Source of the DNA: WHSW01 sp963729075
GTDB taxonomy: Bacteria; Actinomycetota; Thermoleophilia; Solirubrobacterales; 70-9
Direction of reading: 5' to 3'
Assembly (NCBI GenBank): GCA_963729075.1
Contig: CAVSMU010000017.1
Coordinates: forward strand, 1-64,000
DNA length: 64,000 bases
The notes under the pieces are model-generated. The model did no database searches, was not told where the DNA came from, and saw nothing but the letters and a program-made list of their open reading frames with translations. Shown one piece after another: positions 41,418 through 50,063 of this stretch. The position numbers and the translations under genes are program-made. Numbering within the stretch: the first letter of the stretch is position 1; the number at the start of each line of letters is the position of its first letter.

Positions 41418-42761
41418 TCATCGCGGCATTCCGCCGGTCGCGTCGAGCGCGCTGCGGGTCCGCGGAACCCACCACCCCAGCTCGGCCTCGGCCCAGGCGC
41501 GCTCGGCCGGGTCGGGGTGAATGCGCAGGGAGTGGCCGAAGATCCACCCGTACTGGACGAGGCCGCTGAGCATCCCGAGCTCGATCTCGCGCTCGTCGAG
41601 CGCCCCGCCGCGGGCGGCGCGGTGGTCGGCCTCGATCTCGTCGTGGGTCGCGTCCACCCGCCACGCGTCGTGGCACAGGTACCAGGCGAACTCGACCGCC
41701 GGCGTCCCGGCGCTGGCCAGGTCCCAGTCGAGCAGCACGACCGCGTCCTCGGTGAGACCCAGATTGTCATCGCGCAGGTCGCCATGGATCAAGGTCGTCG
41801 GGCCGGTCGCCTCGAGCGCGGCCGCGAGGGCCCCGGGCTCCGCGACCGCGGCGAGCACCTCGTCGCCGACCTCCGCCGGTACCGAGTCGGCGAACGCGTC
41901 CCAGGCCGCCGGGAGCTGCTTGGGGAGCAGGTCCGAGCCGGCGCGCTCGGCGTCGGCAATCCGTAGCGACGACATCCCGAGCCGGTCGGCCAGCGTCGCG
42001 GCGCCGTTCGGGGCCCGCCCGGCGAACTCCGCGTGCAGGGCCGCCGCGGCGTCGAGCACCCGGCGGCTCTCGTCGCGGGTCAGCCGCCGCTCGTCGCCGA
42101 GAAAGGTGGGCGACAGGTCGCGCATCAGCACCCACCAGCCGTCGCCGTCGGCGATCACGGCCTCGATGCCGTGGTCGATCACCGCCGGTACGCGGTCGAA
42201 GGCCCCCGCCTCCCAGAGCAGCGCCGTGCGGCCGCGATCGCGAGTCACCCGCCCGAGCCAGTCCGAGGCCGGACCGACCCGCTTCGCGATCAGGGCCGAG
42301 CCGTCGGCGAGGCTGACGCGCTCGAGCGCGGCGCCGGAGTTCCCCGAATGGGCGAGCGGCTCGCGCCGGGCGCCGGAGCCGATCCTCGCCAGCACGTCCT
42401 CCGGAACCTGCGCGCCACCATCGGCACCCGCCCGGGCGGAGTAGCTCCAGATCGCCGTGATCTCTCCGTCATCCCGGCGCACGTACCAACGGCGCCGATC
42501 GACGGTCGCGCCGCTCCACTCGAACGTCGCCGCGATCCCGGCGGGCCATTCGCGCGCGTCCCAGTGCACGACCTCTCCGGGACCGGGCTTCGACAGGTGA
42601 GCGACGATCGGCTCGCGCCCCGCGATCCGCCGGCGCCCGGATTCGTTGCTGGTGTCGAGGACGGCGTCTGCGGCGAGGAGCTCGCCGACGCCCGAGAAGT
42701 CACCGCTCGCGACGGCGCGGCGGAGCACCTGCGCCAGGTCGGGCTGATCGGCGGCGGTCAC
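41418..42761 (-). CDS. fusion of a SnoaL-like domain and an aminoglycoside phosphotransferase (APH) domain
   Basis: A 447-residue protein. Residues about 5-115 form a SnoaL/NTF2-like cone domain (LAQVLRRAVASGDFSGVGEL, RRWYVRRDDGEITAIWSYSA). Residues about 135-440 form an APH/choline-kinase-like domain with ATP-binding Lys160 (ALIAKRVG), Brenner motif TTLIHGDLRDDNLGL (His326, catalytic Asp328, Asn333) and metal-binding Asp345 (VVLLDWDLAS). All kinase residues are present, so it is probably an active small-molecule kinase; the SnoaL part may select the substrate. GTG start, divergent from the 42820 gene. Confidence 0.82.
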   Translation of the reverse strand: MTAADQPDLAQVLRRAVASGDFSGVGELLAADAVLDTSNESGRRRIAGREPIVAHLSKPGPGEVVHWDAREWPAGIAATFEWSGATVDRRRWYVRRDDGEITAIWSYSARAGADGGAQVPEDVLARIGSGARREPLAHSGNSGAALERVSLADGSALIAKRVGPASDWLGRVTRDRGRTALLWEAGAFDRVPAVIDHGIEAVIADGDGWWVLMRDLSPTFLGDERRLTRDESRRVLDAAAALHAEFAGRAPNGAATLADRLGMSSLRIADAERAGSDLLPKQLPAAWDAFADSVPAEVGDEVLAAVAEPGALAAALEATGPTTLIHGDLRDDNLGLTEDAVVLLDWDLASAGTPAVEFAWYLCHDAWRVDATHDEIEADHRAARGGALDEREIELGMLSGLVQYGWIFGHSLRIHPDPAERAWAEAELGWWVPRTRSALDATGGMPR

Positions 42762-42819
42762 GGGTTGAGCGTAGCCAGCGACCGGGCAATATCCCTCGCG
42801 ACCCCAACGAAGGAGAGCG

Positions 42820-43272
42820 ATGGACGAGGCCGACCCCAGGGTGAAGCTAGAGCCGTTCGAGGCGCTCATCGGCGAGTGGACGATCGAGATGACCCATCCG
42901 ATGGTCGAAGACACGGTGGTTCGCGGGCGGGCGACCTACGAGTGGCTCGAAGGCGGCAGGTTCCTGATCCAGCGTGCGGTCAACGATCACCCGGACTTTC
43001 CCGACTCCCTCTCGGTGATCGGGGTGATGGAGGGCGAAGACGACCTGAAGATGCAGTACTTCGACTCGCGCGGCGTCCATCGGGTCTACACGGCCGGTTT
43101 CGACGGCACCGTGCTGACGCTGGAGCGCGACGCCCCCGGGTTCGAGCAGCGCGTCGCCGCACGGCTCAGCGACGACGGCTCGAACCTCGCCGGCGTCTGG
43201 CAACTGAACAAGGACGACCAGGGCTACCGTGACGACCTCGCGTTCACCTACCGTCGCGCTCGTTCGGGCTGA
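42820..43272 (+). CDS. DUF1579-like hypothetical protein
   Basis: A 150-residue soluble protein with a lipocalin-like pattern: FEALIGEWTIEMTHPMVEDT, RATYEWLEGGRFLIQRA, SVIGVMEGEDDLKMQYFDSR and GVWQLNKDDQGYRDDLAFTY. It resembles proteins that bind small hydrophobic ligands, but no function is known. AAGGAGAG precedes the ATG. Its 3' end overlaps the next gene by 44 nt in another frame, implying coupled expression. Confidence 0.7.
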   Translation: MDEADPRVKLEPFEALIGEWTIEMTHPMVEDTVVRGRATYEWLEGGRFLIQRAVNDHPDFPDSLSVIGVMEGEDDLKMQYFDSRGVHRVYTAGFDGTVLTLERDAPGFEQRVAARLSDDGSNLAGVWQLNKDDQGYRDDLAFTYRRARSG

Positions 43273-44137
43273 GGCGCAGGTCGCGGCCGTCCGCGACGAT
43301 CCCGCGGCGCGGCTTGCGCTGATGGCGCGGGTGTTCCGCGGGCCGACGGGCCACGCGCCGCGACACCTGCCGTTCGGGCGCGCGGCGTTGTCGTTCATGC
43401 GCTGGCAGGCCCGCCGCGGTGTGCTCGATCCGCTCGACGCGTCGCCGCCCGGCAGCGTGTGGTGGCGGGCAATCAACGAGCGGCTGCTGCGGGACGGATG
43501 TGAGACCGTCGCGCTCCTCGGCGGCATGGCCGGCGAGCCGTCGTCGCAAGCAGTGCGGCTCTGGCTGGAGTTCGCCGCGCGACCGACGGCCCGTAACTGG
43601 TACCGCGCTCACAACGCGAGCATCGTGGGCGCCTACCTGGAGCATCGGGGACTCGCCGAGACCGAGAGCGCGCCTGAGCGCTTCTTCATGAACGTCGCGC
43701 TGGTGCGCGTGCTGTACGCGCACTCACTGGTCGCGGCGCCGCGACTGGCGCTGGGGCGGATTGCTCCGCTCGGCCGCTTCCTGGGCGATCCGCGGCTCGG
43801 GATGGCGGGAGCGTTCCTCTCGCTCGGACGTGTGCTCCCGAACCGCTATCCACTCGACCATCACGTCGAGCGCTACATCACCGACGAGCAGCGCCTGGGC
43901 CGGATGCTCGACTACGCGGTGATCGTTCCACGGCTGCAACCCCTGTACGAGTGGTCCGCCGGGGAGCTCGCCGAGCCTTGCGTGCTCGAGCTGGTTCGCG
44001 ATGGCAATCCGATCTACGTCTGGCCCTACGGGGAGCGCCATGTATGGCGCGCTCGGGAGATGCCGTTCGCAGGCCGTGTGCTGGCACGTGTCACGCGCCC
44101 GATTCCCCGCGCTGCGCCAGCACCCACATGTAGGTGA
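43229..44137 (+). CDS. hypothetical protein, Arg-rich, about 300 aa
   Basis: A 302-residue protein, not recognised. Segments such as FMNVALVRVLYAHSLVAAPR and LGRIAPLGRFLGDPRLGMAG suggest an all-helical fold. The GTG start (43229) lies inside the 3' end of the upstream gene, and the 3' end overlaps the convergent methyltransferase gene by 47 nt. The conserved-looking NRYPLDHHVERYITDEQRLG and an NWYRAHNASIVGAYLEH segment suggest a real gene with an ordered active region, but no role can be given. Confidence 0.6.
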   Translation: MTTSRSPTVALVRAEAQVAAVRDDPAARLALMARVFRGPTGHAPRHLPFGRAALSFMRWQARRGVLDPLDASPPGSVWWRAINERLLRDGCETVALLGGMAGEPSSQAVRLWLEFAARPTARNWYRAHNASIVGAYLEHRGLAETESAPERFFMNVALVRVLYAHSLVAAPRLALGRIAPLGRFLGDPRLGMAGAFLSLGRVLPNRYPLDHHVERYITDEQRLGRMLDYAVIVPRLQPLYEWSAGELAEPCVLELVRDGNPIYVWPYGERHVWRAREMPFAGRVLARVTRPIPRAAPAPTCR

Positions 44138-44732
44138 CCTCGCGGTCGCCCTCGCGTTGATCCTCGATCGCGGTGTCGACGACATCGAAGCCCGCGTCGC
44201 GCAGCAGTCGAAGGGTGGTGTCGGCATCGTGCTGGCTGAAGTACATCGGCCGGCCGAGCCACTCTCCGACGGTGCCGGGTTGATCCTCCGGCTCGATCGT
44301 GAATAGGAGGTAGCCACCCGGCACCAGCCAGCGGTGAAGGCGCGCGAAGACCTCGGCGTGGTGATCCCGCTCGACGTGCTCGATCACATAGAAGGCCGAG
44401 ATCGCTGCGAACGGCTCCGTGAACTCGACCTCCATGAGGTCGGCACGTTTGAACGCCGCCGTCGGCACGTTCCTCGTCGCGCGCTCGATCTGAGCGCTCG
44501 AGATGTCGATGCCGATCGCCTCGTACTGCCCGGCGATCTCGCGAGTCGCCGGAATGCCGTTCCCGCAGCCGACGTCGAGGACCCTGGCTCCAGGTGTCAC
44601 ACGGGCCAGCATGTCGCGCAGCCAGCGGAGGCGAGGCCACTCGTGGCCGGCGCACTCGAGCGCTGCATAGTCATCGGCGACGACGTTGTATCCGGCTTCC
44701 ACGACCTCTCTCGGGGCCGTTCCATCCGCCAT
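44091..44732 (-). CDS. class I SAM-dependent methyltransferase
   Basis: A 213-residue Rossmann-like methyltransferase. Motif I is ARVLDVGCGNGIPATREIAG, the acidic end of strand 2 is IGIDISSAQIERA, motif IV region is FAAISAFYVIEHVERDHHAE, and VPGGYLLFTIEPEDQPGTV follows. It resembles small-molecule methyltransferases of the UbiE/COQ5 type. Substrate unknown. ATG 44732 keeps a TACACC box 6 nt upstream; an earlier in-frame ATG adds six residues. Confidence 0.85.
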   Translation of the reverse strand: MADGTAPREVVEAGYNVVADDYAALECAGHEWPRLRWLRDMLARVTPGARVLDVGCGNGIPATREIAGQYEAIGIDISSAQIERATRNVPTAAFKRADLMEVEFTEPFAAISAFYVIEHVERDHHAEVFARLHRWLVPGGYLLFTIEPEDQPGTVGEWLGRPMYFSQHDADTTLRLLRDAGFDVVDTAIEDQREGDREVTYMWVLAQRGESGA

Positions 44733-44774
44733 GCCGGCGGTGTAGCTCACGCCGGGCGAAATCGCAAGCCCTGA

Positions 44775-46250
44775 TCAGCTGCAGTCGCTGGCGCCGACAC
44801 AGTTCCTGAGCCCGGCGAGCCGTCGCGCAAGGCGCGCTCGCAGACCCGCGAGATCAGGGCGGCCGGCGAGGTTGTCGAGCTGCTGGGGGTCGCGCCGCAG
44901 GTCGTACAGCTCGCGGGCGCCGCCCTCGTATTCGATGTAGGTGTAGTGCCGAGTCCGCAGCCCGGTGAACGCGTGCTTGCGCTCGAAGACCTCGAGGAGC
45001 ACCTCATGGCGCGGTCGCCGCCGATCCGCGCCGGGCCGCAGGGAGCGGCCGTCGAGGGTCGTGTCGGCGCTGGTCCCCGCGGCGTCGAGGATCGTCGCTG
45101 CCAGATCGACGTTGACGACCAGACGCCGATCGTGCGCGCCGTCCGCGAACCCGGGTCCGCGGACAAGCAGCGGGACGCGGATGGACTCCTCGTACGGGCG
45201 CGACTTCCCTTCCAGGCGATGCTGGCCGCGCAGGAAGCCGTTGTCGCTGGTGAATACCAACAGGGTCCGATCGAGCTCCCCGGCGGCACGCACGCGTCGC
45301 ACCAGCCGACCGACGAGCCGGTCGATACTGGCCAGTGATTCCAGCTGGCTGACGTATTCGCGATCGAGGCGCTGACGCGCGGCCCGATCGAGGCGCGGTC
45401 GCCGGCGGATGTCGCGCGGCTTGTCGGAGACATCGCCCTCGTTGACGCCCGCGCGACGGGGCGCCTGCCAGCGGTCGAACCGGCCGCGGTCCCGCGGGGC
45501 CGGTTCGGGGTTGCGCGCGGCGTCCTCGGGCAGGCTCGAGTCCCTGTGCGGCCCGTTGGTGGCGACCCAGAGGAAGAACGGGCGGCGGCTTGGAGCGGCG
45601 CGGCGCACGAACCCGACCGCCTTGTCGGCGAGGACGTCGGTCTTGTAGGGGTCGGGCCGACCCGGCTCGCCGCCGTAGTGAACGACCTCCCCGTTCTCGT
45701 TGAGATCGAAGTCGAACGCGCGCTGCTTGTTCGCGGCGGGGAGGCCGTACCACTCGCTCCACCCGGGCGGTACCTCGCGTACCGCCTTGCCCGCCCCGTA
45801 GCCGTTGAGGAACTTGCCGACGAAGGCGGTGCGATAGCCGGCGTTCGACAGCCACACGGGGAGGGTGTGATCGCGGTCGAGGCGCTGGTACCCGCCGCGC
45901 GGCCCTGCGTTGTCGCGCACGCCGTGGTTGTGCGCGTACTGACCCGTAAGAAAGGTGGCCCGCGACGGGCAGCAGAGCGGGAAGCTCACGAATGCGTGAT
46001 CGAACGAGGTGCCGCGCTCGCCGATCAGCCGCCGGGTGAGCGGCATCGCGCCCATGGTGTCGAGCGCTTGGTCGTCGGTCATGACCACGACGACGTTCAG
46101 TGCCGGGCGCTCGACGGCTTCCGAGGGCGGTGTCGGCTCTGCGCCGCCGCCCGCACAGCCGCCACCCAGCGCCGCAAGCGACGCGACCGCCAACGCGACA
46201 GGGAGCCGGGGTCGTCGCGCGGCGTGACGTGGGTGTCGAGGGCGGCTCAT
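44775..46250 (-). CDS. sulfatase, lipoprotein-anchored
   Basis: A 491-residue formylglycine-dependent sulfatase. The signal peptide ends in a lipobox-like GGGC (Cys32), so it is probably surface-anchored. The metal/active site is NVVVVMTDDQALDTMGAMP, and the modified Cys94 lies in LCCPSRATFLTGQ (C-x-P-S-R motif). NGFLRGQHRLEGKSRPYEES and VNVDLAATILDAAG follow. It should hydrolyse sulfate esters of extracellular polymers or small molecules. The maturase is not in the window. Long antisense frames across it are GC artefacts. Confidence 0.9.
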   Translation of the reverse strand: MSRPRHPRHAARRPRLPVALAVASLAALGGGCAGGGAEPTPPSEAVERPALNVVVVMTDDQALDTMGAMPLTRRLIGERGTSFDHAFVSFPLCCPSRATFLTGQYAHNHGVRDNAGPRGGYQRLDRDHTLPVWLSNAGYRTAFVGKFLNGYGAGKAVREVPPGWSEWYGLPAANKQRAFDFDLNENGEVVHYGGEPGRPDPYKTDVLADKAVGFVRRAAPSRRPFFLWVATNGPHRDSSLPEDAARNPEPAPRDRGRFDRWQAPRRAGVNEGDVSDKPRDIRRRPRLDRAARQRLDREYVSQLESLASIDRLVGRLVRRVRAAGELDRTLLVFTSDNGFLRGQHRLEGKSRPYEESIRVPLLVRGPGFADGAHDRRLVVNVDLAATILDAAGTSADTTLDGRSLRPGADRRRPRHEVLLEVFERKHAFTGLRTRHYTYIEYEGGARELYDLRRDPQQLDNLAGRPDLAGLRARLARRLAGLRNCVGASDCS

Positions 46251-46281
46251 CGTCGCGGTGGCGCTGCCGGCTCACCCCGGC

Positions 46282-46400
46282 TCAGGCCTCGACCAGGCCC
46301 CGCCGGATCGCGTAGCGCGTCGACTCGACGCGGTCGCGCATGCCGAGCTTGCCGAGGATATTGGCTCGGTGGCGCTCGACGGTCCGCTCGCTGATTATCG
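46282..46400 (-). pseudogene. LuxR-type helix-turn-helix, C-terminal remnant
   Basis: One frame reads IISERTVERHRANILGKLGM and RDRVESTRYAIRRGLVEA and ends in TGA at 46282. This is the last half of a GerE/LuxR DNA-binding domain (recognition helix included) as in NarL-type response regulators. Nothing of the receiver or first helices precedes it: the fragment begins exactly where the PPOX-like gene ends, sharing a few bases with its stop. It looks like a deletion junction. Confidence 0.6.
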
Positions 46401-46916
46401 CTGTGCCTCGTCTACGAGCTTGCTGAGAAACGTGGGCAGCCGGCCGGCTCCGAAGTCGTAGAAGCGGGCCCAGTGGGGTGTGATGGCGATCCGCGCCATG
46501 CGCTCGTACGTCTGTCGCACCTGCGCCTCAAACTCCTGACGTTGAGCGTCGTCGAGTGCCTTCGCGGACCCGTCGATGTACTCCGCTGGAACGCCTTCAA
46601 CGATGTCGATCGAGGCGATTCCGCGGATCAGAAGCGCCTTGGCCGTGGCCGGAGTGTCGGCGGTGTCGATCGTGAGCGCCACGCTGGGTCGAGCGCTGAG
46701 CGCCTTGACCTTCGGCGCGGTCGGAGCGGTGCACACGACGACGTCCCGGCCATTCCAATGAAAGCCGACCGGCACGACGCGCGGGCTTCCGTCGCGTCCG
46801 CTGTAGGCGAGGCGAACGAGTGAGGCATGCCGCAAGAGCTCTTCAGCACCGGGGTGACCGATCTCGTTTGCGAGGTCCGCGGCGTTCATCGTGCGTTCTT
46901 GCGTGTGGGAGCTCAT
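46395..46916 (-). CDS. pyridoxamine 5'-phosphate oxidase-like flavin-binding protein
   Basis: A 173-residue split-barrel protein: HASLVRLAYSGRDGSPRVVP, VGFHWNGRDVVVCTAPTAPK and LSARPSVALTIDTADTP. This is the FMN/F420-binding pattern of the PPOX superfamily, and the C-terminal half is helical. Its stop (46395) abuts a LuxR remnant, so the gene's last codons may be new sequence created by that junction. The start is uncertain: ATG 46916, or ATG 46889 nine codons later. Confidence 0.7.
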   Translation of the reverse strand: MSSHTQERTMNAADLANEIGHPGAEELLRHASLVRLAYSGRDGSPRVVPVGFHWNGRDVVVCTAPTAPKVKALSARPSVALTIDTADTPATAKALLIRGIASIDIVEGVPAEYIDGSAKALDDAQRQEFEAQVRQTYERMARIAITPHWARFYDFGAGRLPTFLSKLVDEAQR

Positions 46917-46951
46917 GCCGGACCCGTAACTACCCGAACATCGAGCGGCGC

Positions 46952-46985
46952 GAACTACTCCGACAGCCCGGCGGCCTCGAGGACC
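46952..46985 (-). repeat. short copy of a SnoaL-gene 3' end
   Basis: The minus strand encodes KVLEAAGLSE and a stop, the same ending as the intact SnoaL-like gene at 49643-50053. An 18-nt stretch (46952-46969) is identical to 49640-49657 and similarity continues for about 12 nt. No further SnoaL sequence is visible upstream, so this is a remnant of a lost paralogue. Confidence 0.55.
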
Positions 46986-47010
46986 TTGGCCCACGTCCGA
47001 GGAGACCGGC

Positions 47011-47238
47011 GTGCGGTGGCTTTGCCGGGAGCACGCCGATGAGGTTCCGCAAGCCATTCCCGACCAGCTCCGATCTGTTGTCCGGCTCGTCGCCCCGACC
47101 TGCGGGTTTGGTGGGCGCGGTGCCCCGTGTGGCGGCATGTCGACCCACGTTGCGATCGTCGGCACCAAGGACCACGGCCTCGACCTCGTCAGCGTCTGTG
47201 CACGCCACGTCGAGGAGTTCTACGCCGCTGGGCGGTAG
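47011..47238 (+). CDS. small Cys/His-containing hypothetical protein
   Basis: A 75-residue frame with GTG start and a good GAGGAG 6 nt upstream. Cys/His pairs occur at both ends (LCREHADEVPQ and SVCARHVEEFY), with two more Cys between (TCGFGG and APCGG). This spacing could hold a zinc ion. No family is recognised. It converges on the TlpA-like gene with a 9-nt gap. Confidence 0.5.
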   Translation: MRWLCREHADEVPQAIPDQLRSVVRLVAPTCGFGGRGAPCGGMSTHVAIVGTKDHGLDLVSVCARHVEEFYAAGR

Positions 47239-47247
47239 GGATCTGGT

Positions 47248-48256
47248 CTAGCCGAAGGTGAAGACGTACGCCTCGACGCCCGCATCGAGGAAGGCGATCT
47301 CGAACGTGCGGTCCGTGATCGGCCCGGGCCCGCGCACCAGCTGATAGAGCCGTGGCTGGACCAGCGTTCCCCGCCCCTCCTCGTCGACGTCCAGCCCGTG
47401 TGCTGCGCCGGGCGCCTCGCCGTCGACCAGCACGCGGAAGGGGACGGTCGTGCCCGCCCGCGAGCGCAGGACGAGATGGACGTCGCGCGCATGGAAGCGG
47501 AAGGCGATTCGCCCCCCGGCTTCGTTCAGCACGCTCGCCCGTCCTTCGATCGTCCAGTTCCCGGCCAGGGCCCAGGTATTGAGCTGTAAAGACTCGGGCG
47601 CGCCGTAGCTGCGAGGCTCGTCGTACGCGACACCGTCGGGAGAATCGAGGCTCTGCCCCTGGGCGTGGCCGAGGTAGGTCTCGGGAGAGCGCAGGTTCGT
47701 CCAGTCGGCTTGCGCCTCGAATCCGTCGGGCGCGACAGAGACGAGCTCGTCATCGACGCCCTCGCCCGCGCCCTCGCGCAGCAGGTGCTGGATCATCCAC
47801 TCGCCTTCGTCGTACTCGCCCTCGCCGAAGTGGTGGTAGCGGATCCGGCCCTCCGCGTCGGCGAGGTAGATCGCCGGCCAGTACCGGTTGGCGAAGGCGC
47901 GTCCACACCCCGTAGTCGCTGTCGAGCGCGATCGGGTACTCGACTCCCATCGCCTGCGCGGCCTCGCGGACGTTCTCGACCTCGCGCTCGAACGGGAACT
48001 CGGGCGTATGGACGCCGATGACGACGAGCCCGAGGTCGCGGTATTTCGCGGCCCACGCGCGCAAGAAGGCCAGCGTGCGGAGCCAGTTGATGCAGGTGTA
48101 TGTCCAGAAATCGACGAGAACGACCCTCCCACGCAGGTCCGCCGGAGTGAGGGGCGACGAATTCAGCCAGCCGGTCGCCCCGTCGAAGCCGGGGAGGTGA
48201 CCCTCGATGGGCAACGCGGCCGTGCGCGGATGGCGGCGCGCGCCGAAGAGGCTCAC
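47248..48256 (-). CDS. thioredoxin-like (redoxin/TlpA) protein with C-terminal beta domain (frameshifted)
   Basis: About 335 residues once one surplus base near 47900 is removed. The N-terminal redoxin domain reads VVLVDFWTYTCINWLRTLAF, LGLVVIGVHTPEFPFEREVE and PIALDSDYGVWT, continuing in the second frame FANRYWPAIYLADAEGRIRY. The active site has only one Cys (CINW, not CxxC), as in a known subfamily of these proteins. The C-terminal part (YLGHAQGQSLDSPDGVAYDE, RIAFRFHARDVHLVLRSRAG) is the beta-rich domain also found on DipZ-type proteins. No signal peptide is visible from the GTG start at 48256. The role is probably thiol-redox related. Confidence 0.75.
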
Positions 48257-48320
48257 GTCCCGCGACCTTCGCCCTGGAGGACGACGTCCGGGCAGGCACT
48301 TGCCGAGGGATGGTGCGCCA

Positions 48321-49523
48321 CTAGCGCAGTGAGCTGAATGCAGCCCGCAGCTCGGCGGAGAAGAGCTCCGGCTCCTCCCAGGCGGCGAAGTGGCCGCCCC
48401 TGTCGACCTCGTTGAAGTAGGCGAGGCCCGGGTAGACCGCCTCGACCCAGCTCCGGGGCGACGCCCAGATTTCGCCGGGGAACGTGGTGAAGCCGACCGG
48501 CACGGTGACCGCCGGAGGAGGCTGGCCGCTCGCAAGCGATGCCGCCAGCGCTCGTGCGTCCTCCCAGTACGACCGGGCTGCCGACGCTGCGGTGCCGGTT
48601 AGCCAGTACAGAGTGATGTTGTCGACGATGTTGTCCCGGGTCAGATTGCCCACGGGCTCCCCATCGACGAACGCGCGGGAGATCTTGTAGTAGCTGTCCG
48701 TGTCGTGGTCGAGCAGCCAAGCCGCCAGGGCGACCGGTGAATCGAGCAGGGCGTAGCCGATCGTCTGCGGCCGCGTTGCCATCTCGAGGAAGTAGCCGAA
48801 GCCGCTTTCCCTGAACGTCGCGACCGCTTCGGCCGCTACGCGTTCCTGTTCGGATTCCTTGGGCAGTTCATCGCCGACCGCAAGCACCGCCGTGAGCAGG
48901 TTCAGGTGGTAGCCGACCAAACCCTCGACCGCCTGGCGACCCATCAGGTCCGTGACGAGGGCACCCACATCGCCCCCCTGGGCGACGTAGCGGGTGTAGC
49001 CGAGGCGGTGCATCAGCTCCGCCCACGCGCGTCCGGTGCGGGCGGCGTCCCAACTGAGCTCGGCCGGCTCACTGGAGAACCCGTAGCCGGGCAAGGACGG
49101 CAGCACCAGGTGGAATGCGTCCTCGGGCCTACCACCGTGCGCGGTCGGGTCGGTCAGCGGGCCGACCGTCTCGAGCAGCTCGATGACCGAGCCGGGCCAG
49201 CCGTGCGTCATGATCAGCGGCAACGCGTTCTCGTGCTGGGACTTCACGTGGATGAAGTGGATGTCCACCCCGTCGATCTCGGTCGTGAACTGAGGCAGCG
49301 CGTTCAGCCTCGCCTCGCCCTTGCGCCAGTCGTAATCCTCGGCCCAGTAGCGCGCGAGTTCCTGCATCGTCGCCAGTTGCACGCCTTGCGATCGATCTGC
49401 GACCAGCTCCTTGCTGGGCCAGCGCGTCGCCTCGATCCGGCGTCGCAGCTCAGCGAGCTCCTCTTCGGGAATCTCGACCTGGAAAGGACGTATGTCCATG
49501 GCGGTTTCGGCGGCAGTACTCAT
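48321..49523 (-). CDS. epoxide hydrolase (EHN + alpha/beta hydrolase)
   Basis: A 400-residue enzyme. Residues about 10-115 are the epoxide-hydrolase N-terminal domain (IRPFQVEIPEEELAELRRRI, TRWPSKELV, ARYWAEDYDWRKGEARLNAL). The oxyanion motif HGWPGS is at 107-112, the nucleophile is Asp185 in VAQGGDVGALVTDLM, and the base is His378 in DRGGHFAAWEEPE. The set is complete for hydration of epoxides to diols. Start ATG 49523. With the monooxygenase and acyl-CoA genes it points to oxidation of hydrophobic substrates. Confidence 0.9.
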   Translation of the reverse strand: MSTAAETAMDIRPFQVEIPEEELAELRRRIEATRWPSKELVADRSQGVQLATMQELARYWAEDYDWRKGEARLNALPQFTTEIDGVDIHFIHVKSQHENALPLIMTHGWPGSVIELLETVGPLTDPTAHGGRPEDAFHLVLPSLPGYGFSSEPAELSWDAARTGRAWAELMHRLGYTRYVAQGGDVGALVTDLMGRQAVEGLVGYHLNLLTAVLAVGDELPKESEQERVAAEAVATFRESGFGYFLEMATRPQTIGYALLDSPVALAAWLLDHDTDSYYKISRAFVDGEPVGNLTRDNIVDNITLYWLTGTAASAARSYWEDARALAASLASGQPPPAVTVPVGFTTFPGEIWASPRSWVEAVYPGLAYFNEVDRGGHFAAWEEPELFSAELRAAFSSLR

Positions 49524-49639
49524 GAGGACTCCGTTCTGGAAGGGCGGTCGCGGCCACATCCACTCTCTGGTGGGGACGCTCGCCACCCTACCCCTGCCCG
49601 CGTGGGCATTGCAACGACTGGCGCTACGAGGTCATCGAT

Positions 49640-49657
49640 GAACTACTCCGACAGCCC
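49640..49657 (-). repeat. second copy of the 18-nt SnoaL 3' end repeat
   Basis: Identical to 46952-46969. Here it is the genuine end of the intact SnoaL-like gene (codons for GLSE and the stop). Confidence 0.6.
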
Positions 49658-50053
49658 AGCGGCTTCGAGGGCCTCCGCATGAGTCAGAAAATCGCGGATG
49701 CGGACGATCTTCCCCGCTCGAAGGTCAAAGACTTCTCCGACTTCCTGCCTGAACTCCAGGCCGGTCGCCCGGCCGGTCAGCTCCATGTGACCGAGCGCGA
49801 GCACCGACTCGCCGAGGTCGCGGAGCTCCTGAGGCCGATTGGTGAGGCGTTCCCATGACTCGCCGCGGTCCTCCCTCCAAACCTTTCGGGCGCCGTCATG
49901 ACCTCGGTAGGTCGTTGCCTTTCCCTCGAGGCCCGACTCGATCGCAGGCTGCCACTCGACGTCGGCGTCGAGCTCGGCCAGAAAGGCGTCCAGATCATCG
50001 GCATTCCACGCCTCGACGGCGCGTCGGACGGCCTCGACGTTCTCCTGCGACAT
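49643..50053 (-). CDS. SnoaL-like (NTF2-fold) protein
   Basis: A 136-residue protein with the common SnoaL opening SQENVEAVRRAVEAWNADDL, then DADVEWQPAIESGLEGKATT, YRGHDGARKVWRE and VFDLRAGKIVRIRDFLTHAE. Such proteins bind or isomerise small polar-aromatic ligands; this one has no assigned substrate. ATG 50053 fits the family start. It lies 10 nt downstream of phoD on the same strand, so the two are probably one transcript. Confidence 0.85.
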   Translation of the reverse strand: MSQENVEAVRRAVEAWNADDLDAFLAELDADVEWQPAIESGLEGKATTYRGHDGARKVWREDRGESWERLTNRPQELRDLGESVLALGHMELTGRATGLEFRQEVGEVFDLRAGKIVRIRDFLTHAEALEAAGLSE

Positions 50054-50063
50054 CGCGTTGCTC

